From Yersinia vastinensis (GTDB lineage Bacteria > Pseudomonadota > Gammaproteobacteria > Enterobacterales > Enterobacteriaceae): a stretch of DNA of 64,000 bases. Position numbers and translations under genes: made by a program. The notes beneath the pieces were generated by a model. That model was given only the letters and a program-made list of their open reading frames with translations, ran no database searches and was not told the DNA's origin. Location: NCBI RefSeq assembly GCF_902726565.1, contig NZ_CACVAF010000004.1, positions 1-64,000 on the forward strand. Reading direction: 5' to 3'. Below are positions 47,066 to 56,224 of the stretch, in pieces; positions within the stretch are counted from its first letter, which is position 1, and each line of letters begins with the position of its first letter.

Positions 47066-48193
47066 TTAAAGAGAGATATTTTTTTCTGTTTTTGCATCAA
47101 AGATATGGCATTTATCCATATCAAACTGGAAATACACGGTGCGATTCAGACCATTTTCAATAATTGGTCGTGCTTCGTCAGACGGTAAGCGGCAGGTCAA
47201 TTCAAAGTCGTCAACCTTGATATACATGAAGAATTCATGACCCATGTTTTCCACCCGCACCAATTCACCCTGTGAGTGATTGTCAGTAAACGGCTGCATA
47301 GACATGCTGACGAATTCAGGACGTACACCGAAGAACACTTTTTCTCCGGCGTGGGCGGCAACTTTAGCCTGCTGTCTTTCATTCAATACCAGGGTGTATT
47401 GGCCGACGGTCAGGCCAATTTTCCCGTCTTTTTCTACCAGCGTGCTCGGTTTAATATTCATTTCCGGCGCGCCGATAAAACCGGCAACAAACATATTGGT
47501 AGGGTAGTGATAGAGGTTATCCGGCGTATCCACTTGCATGATGTGGCCCAGCTTCATCACACAGATACGGTCACCCATGGTCATGGCTTCTGTTTGGTCA
47601 TGAGTAACGTAAACAGTAGTCGCTGCTTTTCCGCTTTTTTTCAATTGCTTATGCAAATCAGAGATGCGAATACGCATTGATGCACGCAGTTTGGCATCCA
47701 GGTTTGATAACGGTTCATCGAACAAGAAGACATCTGGTTTTTTGACAATAGCGCGGCCTACAGCAACACGCTGTGCCTGACCACCAGACAGCTGACGCGG
47801 TAAGCGATCCAGTAAGTCTTCTAGTTCCAAAATCTTTGCAGCTTCAGCAACTTGTGTTTCAATTTGCTCTTTTGGCAGCTTGCTCAACTTCAGGCCAAAA
47901 GCCAGATTTTCTTTCACTGTCATGTGTGGGTATAACGCATAGTTCTGGAACACCATGGCAATACCACGAGATTTCGGTGCCAGATTATTCACAACCCGAT
48001 CACCAATTCGCACCTCACCATCACTGATGGTTTCCAGGCCTGCCAACATACGCAGGGTAGTGGATTTAGCACAGCCAGATGGGCCAACAATCACCATAAA
48101 TTCGCCATCATGGATTTTCAGATCAATGCCATGAACCGCGCGGAAACCGTTGGAGTAAACTTTGCCTAATTTGTTGAAAATAACTTCAGCCAT
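47066..48193 (-). CDS. togA: ABC transporter ATPase TogA
   Basis: This is a 375-aa MalK/UgpC-type ATPase that powers oligogalacturonide import. Walker A is GPSGCAKST (Ala in the place of the usual second Gly), followed by Q-loop VFQNYALYPHM, signature LSGGQAQRVAVGRA, Walker B VFLFDEPLSNLD and H-loop VTHDQ; the C-terminal TOBE domain includes FFGVRPE. GAGGA precedes the ATG. It probably pairs with TogM and TogN. Confidence 0.95.
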   Translation of the reverse strand: MAEVIFNKLGKVYSNGFRAVHGIDLKIHDGEFMVIVGPSGCAKSTTLRMLAGLETISDGEVRIGDRVVNNLAPKSRGIAMVFQNYALYPHMTVKENLAFGLKLSKLPKEQIETQVAEAAKILELEDLLDRLPRQLSGGQAQRVAVGRAIVKKPDVFLFDEPLSNLDAKLRASMRIRISDLHKQLKKSGKAATTVYVTHDQTEAMTMGDRICVMKLGHIMQVDTPDNLYHYPTNMFVAGFIGAPEMNIKPSTLVEKDGKIGLTVGQYTLVLNERQQAKVAAHAGEKVFFGVRPEFVSMSMQPFTDNHSQGELVRVENMGHEFFMYIKVDDFELTCRLPSDEARPIIENGLNRTVYFQFDMDKCHIFDAKTEKNISL

Positions 48194-48206
48194 GATAAAT
48201 CCTCTA

Positions 48207-49124
48207 TTAACCTTTAATTCCGCTGCTGGTTACGCCCTGAACGAAGTAGCGTTGAGCCAGGAAGAAAACAATGATGGACGGCAGAATGGAGATGCTTGCC
48301 ATTGCCAGAATTTCGTTCCACGGTGCGCCTTCGGTCACGTCAATTGACATCTTCAGCGCCAGTGCTATCGGGTACTTATCTACGCTGTAGACATAAATCA
48401 GTGGGCCGATAAAGTCGTTCATTGACCACATGAACTGGAACAGTGCCACAGAGATAATGGCTGGCTTCAAGATTGGCACGACCACATACCACAACACTTG
48501 GAAAGAGTTACATCCGTCGATTTGTGCTGCTTCTTCCATATCGCGTGGTACACCGCGCAAGAACTGAATAAGCATGAAGACGAAGAACCCTTGTGTTGCG
48601 AATGCCAGTGGCAGATACAATGGCATGTAACTATTCAGCATGCCCATTTCACGGAACATGATGTATTGCGGAATCAATAACACAGTGCTTGGCAGCAACA
48701 TGGTGGTAATTAATGTTGCGAACCAGAATTTCTTCCAAGGGATCTCAAAGCGCGCAAAACCATACGCCACGATAGTCGAAGAGATAATGGTCAAAATAAC
48801 TTTCGGAATAACAAACTTAAAGGTGTTAAGCATGTAATGACCGAAATTATATTCCGTACCTGTTCTCCAACCGTTAACAAAACCATCCCGTGTCGGATGC
48901 TCTGGCCATAATCCTAATGTGGTGAAAATTTCATTATTAGGTTTAAAGGCTGCAGAGAACATCCACAGCAACGGATAAAGCATCATCAGTCCGACAATAA
49001 TCAACACAATATAGCGGATGGCAGCACTGACTTTCGCTTTACGTAATGTGCGGCTAATTTCCGCATCAGCAATATCCTGCGCCAGATCTAATTTTTTCTG
49101 GTTGGAATTTTGTACGTCAGTCAT
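48207..49124 (-). CDS. togN: ABC transporter permease TogN
   Basis: This is a 305-aa MalG-type permease with six predicted spans. The cytoplasmic EAA loop reads EEAAQIDGCNSFQVLWYVVVPIL. AAGGAGG lies 5 nt before ATG 49124, which overlaps the togM stop by 8 nt; an upstream frame to 49190 is therefore dismissed. Confidence 0.94.
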   Translation of the reverse strand: MTDVQNSNQKKLDLAQDIADAEISRTLRKAKVSAAIRYIVLIIVGLMMLYPLLWMFSAAFKPNNEIFTTLGLWPEHPTRDGFVNGWRTGTEYNFGHYMLNTFKFVIPKVILTIISSTIVAYGFARFEIPWKKFWFATLITTMLLPSTVLLIPQYIMFREMGMLNSYMPLYLPLAFATQGFFVFMLIQFLRGVPRDMEEAAQIDGCNSFQVLWYVVVPILKPAIISVALFQFMWSMNDFIGPLIYVYSVDKYPIALALKMSIDVTEGAPWNEILAMASISILPSIIVFFLAQRYFVQGVTSSGIKG

Positions 49125-50007
49125 TTTTTCCTCCTTTATCGGCGGAGTAGAAGACCCAATATTTGGAAGATTTAAATGCAATAGAGGCAAAGAGGGCGAC
49201 TACCAGGAATAATACCCAGGCCAGTGCAGCACCGTAGCCCATGTCAAAGTATTTAAACGCCGTATCATATATATAAAGCGAGAATAAATAGGTGTAATGG
49301 GTTGGCCCACCACCAGTAATGACATATGGCGCAGTAAACTCTTGGAATGCCTGAGTAGTTTGCATAATAAAGTTGAAGAAAATAACCGGCGTAATCAGTG
49401 GCACGGTAACTTTCATAAACATTTGCCATTTAGAGGCACCATCAATCATGGCCGCTTCATACTGTGACTGAGGAACGTTTTGCAATGCGGCCAAGAAGAT
49501 GACCATGGCAGAACCAAACTGCCAAACACGCAGTAACGTGACAGATGTCAATGCCAGTGCTGGCTCTCCCAGCCAGTTGACTGGATCAAGTCCAAATACA
49601 CCGATGAAACCATTCAGCAAGCCATCAATAGCAAACAAGGCACGCCACAAAACGGCAATTGCTACGCTACTGCCGAGAATTGATGGAATATAGAATGCGG
49701 TACGGAAGAAACCGATACCACGTAATTTAAAGTTCAGTACAAAAGCGATCCCCAGAGCAAATGCCAATTTTAATGGAATAGTAAGAAACACATAAGCGAA
49801 AGTTACGCCCATGGATTTCCAGAATAAATCATCTTCAAGAAACATATGACGGTAATTCTCGATCCCGTTGTAAACAGGAGGGTTCATTAAGTCATACTCA
49901 GTAAAACTGAGAAAGAAAGATGATACAAAGGGGAAAGCCGTAAATATTATCAACCCTAATATATAAGGTGATATATAGGCTAACCCCAGCATTCTGTTTT
50001 CATTCAT
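49117..50007 (-). CDS. togM: ABC transporter permease TogM
   Basis: This is a 296-aa MalF-type permease. It begins LGLAYISPYILGLIIFTAFPFVSSFFLSFTEYDL, typical of sugar permeases, and has EAAMIDGASKWQMFMKVTVPLI as its EAA loop. AGGTAAG lies before the ATG. It is between pelW and togN in the operon. Confidence 0.94.
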   Translation of the reverse strand: MNENRMLGLAYISPYILGLIIFTAFPFVSSFFLSFTEYDLMNPPVYNGIENYRHMFLEDDLFWKSMGVTFAYVFLTIPLKLAFALGIAFVLNFKLRGIGFFRTAFYIPSILGSSVAIAVLWRALFAIDGLLNGFIGVFGLDPVNWLGEPALALTSVTLLRVWQFGSAMVIFLAALQNVPQSQYEAAMIDGASKWQMFMKVTVPLITPVIFFNFIMQTTQAFQEFTAPYVITGGGPTHYTYLFSLYIYDTAFKYFDMGYGAALAWVLFLVVALFASIAFKSSKYWVFYSADKGGKND

Positions 50008-50047
50008 AATGCTTACCTATTTTTAATAACATGAAAGATAAATAAAA

Positions 50048-51715
50048 CTACTGATTCAAAAGCGACGGATAAATAAAATCGATATCATACAGAGTGCGGC
50101 TTTCCCCGTTCACCTGATAATCTCCATGGATGTAACCACCATTGGTAATAAATTGAGGTATTGCGGCCGACTTATTTTGCTTAGCAGCAATTAAGGTTAA
50201 TAATGCTAATGCAATTGGATTATCGATGCGGAAATAACGGTGCTCCGCTGACTCGACAAACAGACCGCGATGATAATGTTGTTTAAATAACTCATTTCCA
50301 GTTTGCCAAGCTAATTCAAATAATTGTGCGCATTGGCAATGTTCAGCCAGCTCGACTAGGGCCAGCAATAGATACGGTGTTGCAGTGGGCTTCTTACCTA
50401 CCAGCAGTGTGGCACGTTGCTTTTGTTTGTTTAATTCAGCTAACTGCCAACGGTGTAGTAATACTGCAATCAAATCCAATAGTTCTTCATCATGGCTTAA
50501 GCGCCAGGCACGAACCAGTGGTAGTAGGTAATCGACGTCTAAGGCGAAAGGAGAAATGACAGTCCCCTTGGCACCATAATAGCCATCACGTTGTAAAACA
50601 TAACCGCTCATGTCTTGTCCATCATTCCATAACGGGCGCAATGTATTGCTTTCGACGTCATAAGCGAAACGATAGTAATTTTTTAATCCATCAATAACCC
50701 ACTGCATGACTTCAGCATCCGGCTGTTGGCGCAGAATATCCAACATCGCCAATGGGTTATCAATTAACAGTGGGCGCATATCGCGAAACAGGACATTAGC
50801 TTCACGTGCGATTTCACCAAACTCAGGGCCGAACTGGCGCTTGGCCCGGTCGCCATACCAAGATTGGGTCTGGTTATCATCTGTCGGTATTGGCCGGCGC
50901 TGCTGTGGCGAGCTGAATTGATAAACCGGTAAACCGGTTTCAGGATTACGGGCCAAAACATATTGGCGATATAAATGTTTACCCCAAGCAGCGGCAGCAA
51001 GGTCACCTGTATATTCGGCATATTTATAAGCCGTATAAATCAAATCTGTGCCAGCATTGACAAAAGTTAGCCCTTTAGTCTCAGGCAGTTGCGGTAATGC
51101 TTCTGGCTTAACCACATCATTGCGCATATGCGTGAAAACATGGGGATCACGTTTTTTGTCATAGCTACCGTGGCGACCCAGATCCAGTGCCTCCCAGTCT
51201 TCTACATGGGCGTGCCAAAAACCTTGGAAGAAATTAAGTGTTTTCTCACGGTCAACATTGGCCAGTAGATTGTAGTAGGGTAGGTGATGTTTCAGTTCAT
51301 GCACTTGTGCTTTGGATTCTGGTCCTTCGGTTTTCAATGTATCCAGATTCAGAAAACGATGCCCACCCCAGTAAAACAATCCGCTTTGGTCATGAACGGC
51401 GTGCTGCATGAAATAGCTGGTTTGCACTCGTGCTTGTTGGTGATATTGCGGGTCTTGTGTGACCAAGCTGAGTGCATCTAAGGTTCGTAACCAGTTTTGT
51501 TGACTCGCAAAGTTAGATATCGGAGTATTACGGCCATCTGGGAATACCCAGACTACTGGTTGGTGGGTCAAAACATCAAAGCCATCGGCCATCAAAGGGG
51601 TAGGGTTTTGAGTGCTATGGCCAACAGACTGGACTAAATCAACATAGCTGCGTATAGCGCTGAGCCAGTTAATCATCATTGCGTCGCTGCCTTTAATGTT
51701 GCCTGCAAAATCCAT
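50048..51715 (-). CDS. pelW: Cytoplasmic pectate lyase PelW (PL2, exolytic)
   Basis: This 555-aa polysaccharide lyase family 2 enzyme lacks a signal peptide, so it should cut imported oligogalacturonides inside the cell into dimers for Ogl; Yersinia has a periplasmic PL2 paralogue, not in this window. Blocks seen are LMADGFDVLTHQPVVWVFPDGR, HDQSGLFYWGGHRFLNLDTL, YDKKRDPHVFTHMRND and QRDGYYGAKGTVISPFALDVDYLLPLVRAWRL. The frame includes a GTG at 51718; ATG 51715 is the likelier start. A KdgR box lies about 57 nt upstream, and togM follows after 40 nt. Confidence 0.93.
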   Translation of the reverse strand: MDFAGNIKGSDAMMINWLSAIRSYVDLVQSVGHSTQNPTPLMADGFDVLTHQPVVWVFPDGRNTPISNFASQQNWLRTLDALSLVTQDPQYHQQARVQTSYFMQHAVHDQSGLFYWGGHRFLNLDTLKTEGPESKAQVHELKHHLPYYNLLANVDREKTLNFFQGFWHAHVEDWEALDLGRHGSYDKKRDPHVFTHMRNDVVKPEALPQLPETKGLTFVNAGTDLIYTAYKYAEYTGDLAAAAWGKHLYRQYVLARNPETGLPVYQFSSPQQRRPIPTDDNQTQSWYGDRAKRQFGPEFGEIAREANVLFRDMRPLLIDNPLAMLDILRQQPDAEVMQWVIDGLKNYYRFAYDVESNTLRPLWNDGQDMSGYVLQRDGYYGAKGTVISPFALDVDYLLPLVRAWRLSHDEELLDLIAVLLHRWQLAELNKQKQRATLLVGKKPTATPYLLLALVELAEHCQCAQLFELAWQTGNELFKQHYHRGLFVESAEHRYFRIDNPIALALLTLIAAKQNKSAAIPQFITNGGYIHGDYQVNGESRTLYDIDFIYPSLLNQ

Positions 51716-51771
51716 CACCGTAACCCCATCATCTGAACATCAGCTCGGAACCGGTTTAAGGTTCCTTATAA

Positions 51772-51791
51772 ATAGAAACATCGTTTCAATC
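51772..51791. promoter_or_regulatory. KdgR box before pelW-togMNAB
   Basis: ATAGAAACATCGTTTCAATC has the central GAAAC-ATC-GTTTC of the ogl box and 16 of 20 consensus positions. An inverted repeat GGAACC/GGTTCC (51747-51765) lies in the leader. Confidence 0.8.
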
Positions 51792-51942
51792 CATTATATT
51801 TGTATTTACTGGCGAGTCATTGGGCGAATGACAAAAGTGTGATCGAAGTCGGAACGTTGTTTTGAATTTTTTATTTTTGCAGTTCTGGCGGGTTTTTTAA
51901 GCGAAATTTATTTGTTAACCATTTGATAAATAAGTAATAAAA

Positions 51943-51966
51943 AAGGCACAACTGAAGTTGTGCCTT
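51943..51966 (-). terminator. Terminator of kduD
   Basis: AAGGCACAACT and AGTTGTGCCTT form a near-perfect hairpin followed on the minus strand by six T. Confidence 0.92.
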
Positions 51967-52041
51967 AAGGTGATTTGAGTCTAAATATGGCGGATAACCG
52001 TCGAAAATAGACCTTAACTCAAATTAGTTAGGATTATATGT

Positions 52042-52803
52042 TTAGCGCGCCAACCAACCGCCATCAACTGCGATGGTGTAACCGCTAATATAATCAGATG
52101 CTTTTGATGCCAAGAAGACTACTGGACCTTTCAGGTCATCCGGTAAACCCCAACGGCCTGCTGGGATACGGTCAAGAATCTCTTTGCTGCGTTCTTCATC
52201 TTTACGCAACTGTTGCGTGTTATTCGTTGCCATATAACCTGGAGCAACAGCATTCACATTGATACCGTGTTTTGCCCATTCATTCGCTAACAAACGAGTA
52301 ACACCCATCACTGCGCTTTTTGATGCAGTGTAAGAAGGGACACGGATACCGCCTTGGTAAGACAACATTGAGGCAACGTTGATGATTTTGCCGCCATGAC
52401 CTTGTTTGATGAATTGTTTCGCAACAGCCTGAGACATAAAGAACACAGTCTTGATGTTAACGTTCATGACATCGTCCCAGTCCTTTTCGCTGAAGTTGAT
52501 AGCATCTTCACGGCGAATGATACCGGCGTTGTTGACCAGAATATCGATTTGACCAAATTCCTTAACGGCGCGCTCTAATAAGGAAGGGATACCATCAATT
52601 TTGCTCAGGTCAGCAGTCAGGCTCAAGAAGCGGCGGCCTAATGCAGTCACTTTTTCGATAGTTTCAAGTGGCTCAACGATGTTTATACCAACGATATCGC
52701 AACCCGCTTCGGCTAAACCAATCGCCATACCTTGGCCCAAACCTGTGTCACAACCGGTAACCAGAGCAACTTTACCCTTTAACTCAAAGGAATCTAAGAT
52801 CAT
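52042..52803 (-). CDS. kduD: 2-keto-3-deoxygluconate oxidoreductase KduD
   Basis: This is a 253-aa (same as E. coli) short-chain dehydrogenase that reduces 3-deoxy-D-glycero-2,5-hexodiulosonate to 2-keto-3-deoxygluconate with NADH. NAD motif VTGCDTGLGQGMAIG, NNAG, and the catalytic Ser...Tyr-x-x-x-Lys as ASMLSYQGG and YTASKSAV are present. ATG 52803 aligns with E. coli KduD; an in-frame ATG at 52812 has a similar ribosome site. A possible separate promoter lies upstream. Confidence 0.96.
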   Translation of the reverse strand: MILDSFELKGKVALVTGCDTGLGQGMAIGLAEAGCDIVGINIVEPLETIEKVTALGRRFLSLTADLSKIDGIPSLLERAVKEFGQIDILVNNAGIIRREDAINFSEKDWDDVMNVNIKTVFFMSQAVAKQFIKQGHGGKIINVASMLSYQGGIRVPSYTASKSAVMGVTRLLANEWAKHGINVNAVAPGYMATNNTQQLRKDEERSKEILDRIPAGRWGLPDDLKGPVVFLASKASDYISGYTIAVDGGWLAR

Positions 52804-52842
52804 AGCTAACATCTCTCTCTAGGCGGTCAAAGATTTACCGCG

Positions 52843-52882
52843 ATTATAATATTGGGGAGAAAACCGCCCAAAAGACGGCTTT
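52843..52882 (-). promoter_or_regulatory. Hairpin and possible kduD promoter
   Basis: Between kduI and kduD, a hairpin (AAAGCCGTC and GGGCGGTTT) overlaps a candidate -35 TTGGGC that is 17 nt from TATAAT (52843-52848). KduD may thus be transcribed on its own as well as by read-through. Confidence 0.4.
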
Positions 52883-52914
52883 GGTAGGTGACGCTTAACG
52901 CTGTTTGCAAACAT

Positions 52915-53751
52915 TTAGCGCAGTTCGCTTACGGCGATGTGGTCCATATCACCGAAGACTTGGTTTTCACCCACCATGCCCCAGATGAAGGTGTAACGTT
53001 TTGTGCCTACACCAGAATGGATAGACCAACTCGGTGAAATAACAGCCTGCTCGTTGTGAACCAACAAATGGCGCGTTTCTTGTGCCTGGCCCATCATGTG
53101 AAAGACTGCTGTTTCTTCGTCCATATCAAAGTAGAAATACACTTCCATGCGGCGATCATGGGTATGGCAAGGCATGGTATTCCAGAGATTACCGGGTGCC
53201 AGCTTGGTCAGGCCCATGGTCAATTGGCAGGTCTGCAACACATCAGGGACGATGTATTTATTGATAGTGCGACGATTGCTAGTAGCGTCATCACCCAAAG
53301 TTTGCGGTGAGGCCTCTGCCAGCGTAATTTTTTTATTTGGATATGTGGTATGTGCGGGAGCGCTGTTGTAATAAAACTTGGCGGGTTTTGCACCGTCGAT
53401 ACTGCTGAACTGCACTTCTTTTGCGCCTTTACCGACATATAAGGCTTCTTCATTACCTATTTCATAACACTGCCCATCAACACTGATAAGACCCGGTCCA
53501 CCAATATTGATGACGCCTAGCTCACGCCGTTCCAGAAAGTAGCTAACACCTAATTGCTTACCCACTTCATCACCAATACTGACCGCCTTCGCGACTGGCA
53601 AAATACCGCCAACAATGATTCTGTCTATGTGGCTATAGGTCATGGTGTATTCATCTGCGACAAAAATCTTTTCAATCAGAAACTCACGGCGCAGACCTGC
53701 AGTATCAAGTTGTTTTGCGTGGTCACTGTGGATGCTTTGACGGACTTGCAT
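52915..53751 (-). CDS. kduI: 4-deoxy-L-threo-5-hexosulose-uronate ketol-isomerase KduI
   Basis: This 278-aa (same as E. coli) cupin enzyme isomerises 5-keto-4-deoxyuronate to 3-deoxy-D-glycero-2,5-hexodiulosonate. The zinc site is in [18 protein letters not shown] (two His and Glu) with the fourth His in [18 protein letters not shown] precedes the ATG. It is divergent from kdgF across a region with a KdgR box, and kduD lies downstream. Confidence 0.97.
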   Translation of the reverse strand: MQVRQSIHSDHAKQLDTAGLRREFLIEKIFVADEYTMTYSHIDRIIVGGILPVAKAVSIGDEVGKQLGVSYFLERRELGVINIGGPGLISVDGQCYEIGNEEALYVGKGAKEVQFSSIDGAKPAKFYYNSAPAHTTYPNKKITLAEASPQTLGDDATSNRRTINKYIVPDVLQTCQLTMGLTKLAPGNLWNTMPCHTHDRRMEVYFYFDMDEETAVFHMMGQAQETRHLLVHNEQAVISPSWSIHSGVGTKRYTFIWGMVGENQVFGDMDHIAVSELR

Positions 53752-54080
53752 GTAGGTGCCTCTCTTTCAGAACAATATCTTGGATGGGGATAGCCCAAGT
53801 CAGATAGCGGGCCAGATTCAGAAAGTTCGCATGAAATCTTAAATAGCGCAGACAACGTGCGTAGGTTTGATCCTGACCGAGTGTTTCTTTAATGCGATGA
53901 TGATAGTATTTGCGGGAAGTTAATTCAATAAAAATGAAATGATGTTTTATTATTTTTTGAGGGATGTCATGATTTTTGGATTAATTATGTTCAAACTGCC
54001 GGATTTGCCCGTAGAATGAGCTGAATTCGGTGTGAAACTGTGACTACGCTACAGACAATTCTGCATAATAATGAGGAGAA
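53752..54080. other. kduI-kdgF divergent promoter region
   Basis: The KdgR box at 53933-53952 lies 181 nt from kduI and 131 nt from kdgF start codons, so it could serve both. A TGTGA half-site near 54030 is a weak CRP candidate. Confidence 0.5.
53933..53952. promoter_or_regulatory. KdgR box between kduI and kdgF
   Basis: AATGAAATGATGTTTTATTA matches the KdgR consensus at 19 of 20 positions. Confidence 0.88.
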
Positions 54081-54083
54081 ATG

Positions 54084-54416
54084 ATGAAGATGTTTTTTAT
54101 TAATGACGAAGCGCCATGGGAAGAACTGGGCAACGGCATCAAGCGCAAGGTTATGACCTGGAGTGATGAGTTGATGATGGTTTGTGTTCACTTTGATAAA
54201 GGTGCCATTGGTACTGCACACAAACATGACATTCATGACCAGATTGCTTATGTCGCGGCAGGTAGCTTTGAAGTGGAAATTGAAGGGCAGAAACGTATTT
54301 TGAAAGCCGGGGATGCCTATCGTGCGGTTAAAAATGAAATGCACGGTGCGGTCTCACTGGAAGATAACAGTATTCTGATCGACACTTTTACCCCTAAGCG
54401 AGATGATTTCCTCTAA
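54084..54416 (+). CDS. kdgF: Pectin-degradation cupin KdgF
   Basis: This is a 110-aa cupin that converts the 4,5-unsaturated galacturonate monomer into its linear keto form, feeding KduI. Metal ligands read from the sequence are His46, His48, Gln53 and His87 (AHKHDIHDQIAY, KNEMHGAV), with an Asp in ILIDTFTPKRDDF near the end. GAGGAGA stands just before two adjacent ATGs (54081, 54084). It is divergent from kduI in the KdgR-controlled gap, and convergent with hxpB. Confidence 0.92.
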   Translation: MKMFFINDEAPWEELGNGIKRKVMTWSDELMMVCVHFDKGAIGTAHKHDIHDQIAYVAAGSFEVEIEGQKRILKAGDAYRAVKNEMHGAVSLEDNSILIDTFTPKRDDFL

Positions 54417-54543
54417 GAAAGACTTTGGGCGGCAGAGTTCAACCTCAGCCGCCTTATATTGTTATCATCGAATTGATCACGAATGAGGTAAACCACTTCG
54501 AAATCTCATCGTGACCAACACTCCTTGTGATCAACACAGCCAG

Positions 54544-55209
54544 TTACGAGATATCCTCTTTACGTAATTGTTCTAACGAGTCTAATTGAATATCGGCTAA
54601 TGCCCAGCGAGGGTCTGCGCGGTACTCTTCTGATGGAATAACGATAGAGCGCATACGTGCTGCTTTAGTCGCAATCATCCCATTCACTGAATCTTCTAGG
54701 GTGACGCAGTGCAACGGATCAACACCCAAGTCAGATGCGGCATTTAAATAGACTTCTGGATGCGGTTTGCTGTAGGGCAGGTATTCTGCGGAAACCAAGC
54801 GGTCAAAGTATTTTTCAATGCCTAATAAAGCCAAAACACGCTTTTGCATATGCAGTGGCGAAGCGGAGGCCAGCCCGATTTTCAGCCCTTGCTGACGACA
54901 AAGGTCTAAGGCGTATTCCACTCCTGGCAACACTGGACGTTTCTCTTCAACCAACTCTATCGCTCTGGCAATAATGAGTTTGCATACATCTGCTTGACTT
55001 GGCCCTTGCCAAGGCATGGCCTGATACCACATTTTTACCACTAAATCGATACGCAAGCCCAGCGTATCGGGCAGGGTATCTCGTGACGTAGTGTCCAGAC
55101 CCAGTTTGGTAAAAATATCCAGTTCAGCCTGTAGCCATAAAGGCTCCGAATCAATGAGCAAGCCGTCCATATCGAAAATTGCGGCCTTAATTGTGTGCTG
55201 GGTCGCCAT
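54544..55209 (-). CDS. hxpB: HAD sugar-phosphatase HxpB (YniC)
   Basis: This is a 221-aa HAD phosphatase acting on hexitol- and 2-deoxyglucose-phosphates in E. coli. Motif I is FDMDGLLIDSEPLW, motif II GLASAS, motif III Lys in SKPHPEVY, motif IV TLEDSVNGM. AGGAGTG precedes the ATG. In E. coli yniC adjoins ydjM; here the pectin genes lie between. Confidence 0.94.
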   Translation of the reverse strand: MATQHTIKAAIFDMDGLLIDSEPLWLQAELDIFTKLGLDTTSRDTLPDTLGLRIDLVVKMWYQAMPWQGPSQADVCKLIIARAIELVEEKRPVLPGVEYALDLCRQQGLKIGLASASPLHMQKRVLALLGIEKYFDRLVSAEYLPYSKPHPEVYLNAASDLGVDPLHCVTLEDSVNGMIATKAARMRSIVIPSEEYRADPRWALADIQLDSLEQLRKEDIS

Positions 55210-55458
55210 TTATCATCACTCCTGTTGGTTTTTAGCTACGGGTTTAACACTTTATCATTGGTTCATAATGATTGAACGGGGAGAACACCATTCTTTCTCT
55301 TTCTGACAATTTAATTTATTAACTTAATGATATTTCGTTGGATGAGCTAGGCTTGAATTTGGGCTAATCGTCAGTGATTCAATAAAAACTCTGCCCAAAA
55401 ATGGGATGTAGCGGGTAAACTAAGGCCACATAAGTTGTGGTATTTACAAGGAGAAGTC

Positions 55459-56013
55459 ATGACCTATCAACAGGCTGGGCGTGTCGCTGTTATCAAACGG
55501 ATCGCCGGGTGGCTCGTTTTTATTCCAGCACTGCTGTCAACATTGATTTCAATTATCAATTTTGCCTATCAATATAGTCAAAAAAGCACCGGAATTAATG
55601 CGGTTATGCTGGATTTTATCCACGTCATGACCGATATGATCCGTTTTAATACGACTTTTCTGGATATCTTCTGGTTTAACTCACCCGTGCCGGATTTCGA
55701 ACAGGGTTTTTCGGCCTCGAACATTATGTTCTTTATCATTTATATGCTTATCTTTGTGGGGTTGTCATTGCAGGCGTCAGGTGCCCGTATGTCACGACAA
55801 GTGCGTCATATTCGTGAGGGCATTGAAGACCAAATGATTTTAGAGCAAGCAAAAGGCAGTGAAGGGCGTACTCGGGAACAGTTGGAAGAAAAGATAGTCT
55901 TACCGCACCACACAATATTTTTGCAGTTTTTTACCTTATACATTCTTCCATTAGTGATAGGTGTAGCAGGCTATTTTGTTATTAAGTTATTGGGCTTGAT
56001 GGCGCAGGGATAA
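55459..56013 (+). CDS. yniB: Inner-membrane protein YniB
   Basis: This is a 184-aa membrane protein of unknown function (E. coli 178). GGWLVFIPALLSTLISIINF-like first span, SNIMFFIIYMLIFVGLSLQASGARMSRQVRHIREGIEDQ, and the last span LQFFTLYILPLVIGVAGYF match E. coli YniB. AAGGAG precedes ATG 55459; the frame extends to 55435 but homology starts here. It is divergent from hxpB. Confidence 0.93.
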   Translation: MTYQQAGRVAVIKRIAGWLVFIPALLSTLISIINFAYQYSQKSTGINAVMLDFIHVMTDMIRFNTTFLDIFWFNSPVPDFEQGFSASNIMFFIIYMLIFVGLSLQASGARMSRQVRHIREGIEDQMILEQAKGSEGRTREQLEEKIVLPHHTIFLQFFTLYILPLVIGVAGYFVIKLLGLMAQG

Positions 56014-56224
56014 CGTGGCTATCTGAATCTGATTAAAAGCATGAATAATAAATTGGCCCACAAATGAGGGCCTTTTTCTATTTATCATCATGATATATAA
56101 ACAAATTAATCTCTTGAAAGAATTTTCTGACAGTAGAGGTTCGATACTTATCTTGCTCTCACAATATTGAGCAACCAATTCCCTTATGCTGTCAGTCTCT
56201 TTTCTTTGTTATATCAGTCAAGTC

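Larger units (their letters stand above)
51716..52041. other. pelW promoter region and kduD end
   Basis: It contains the KdgR box, a TGTGA half-site near 51839 and the kduD terminator at 51943. No gene. Confidence 0.5.
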
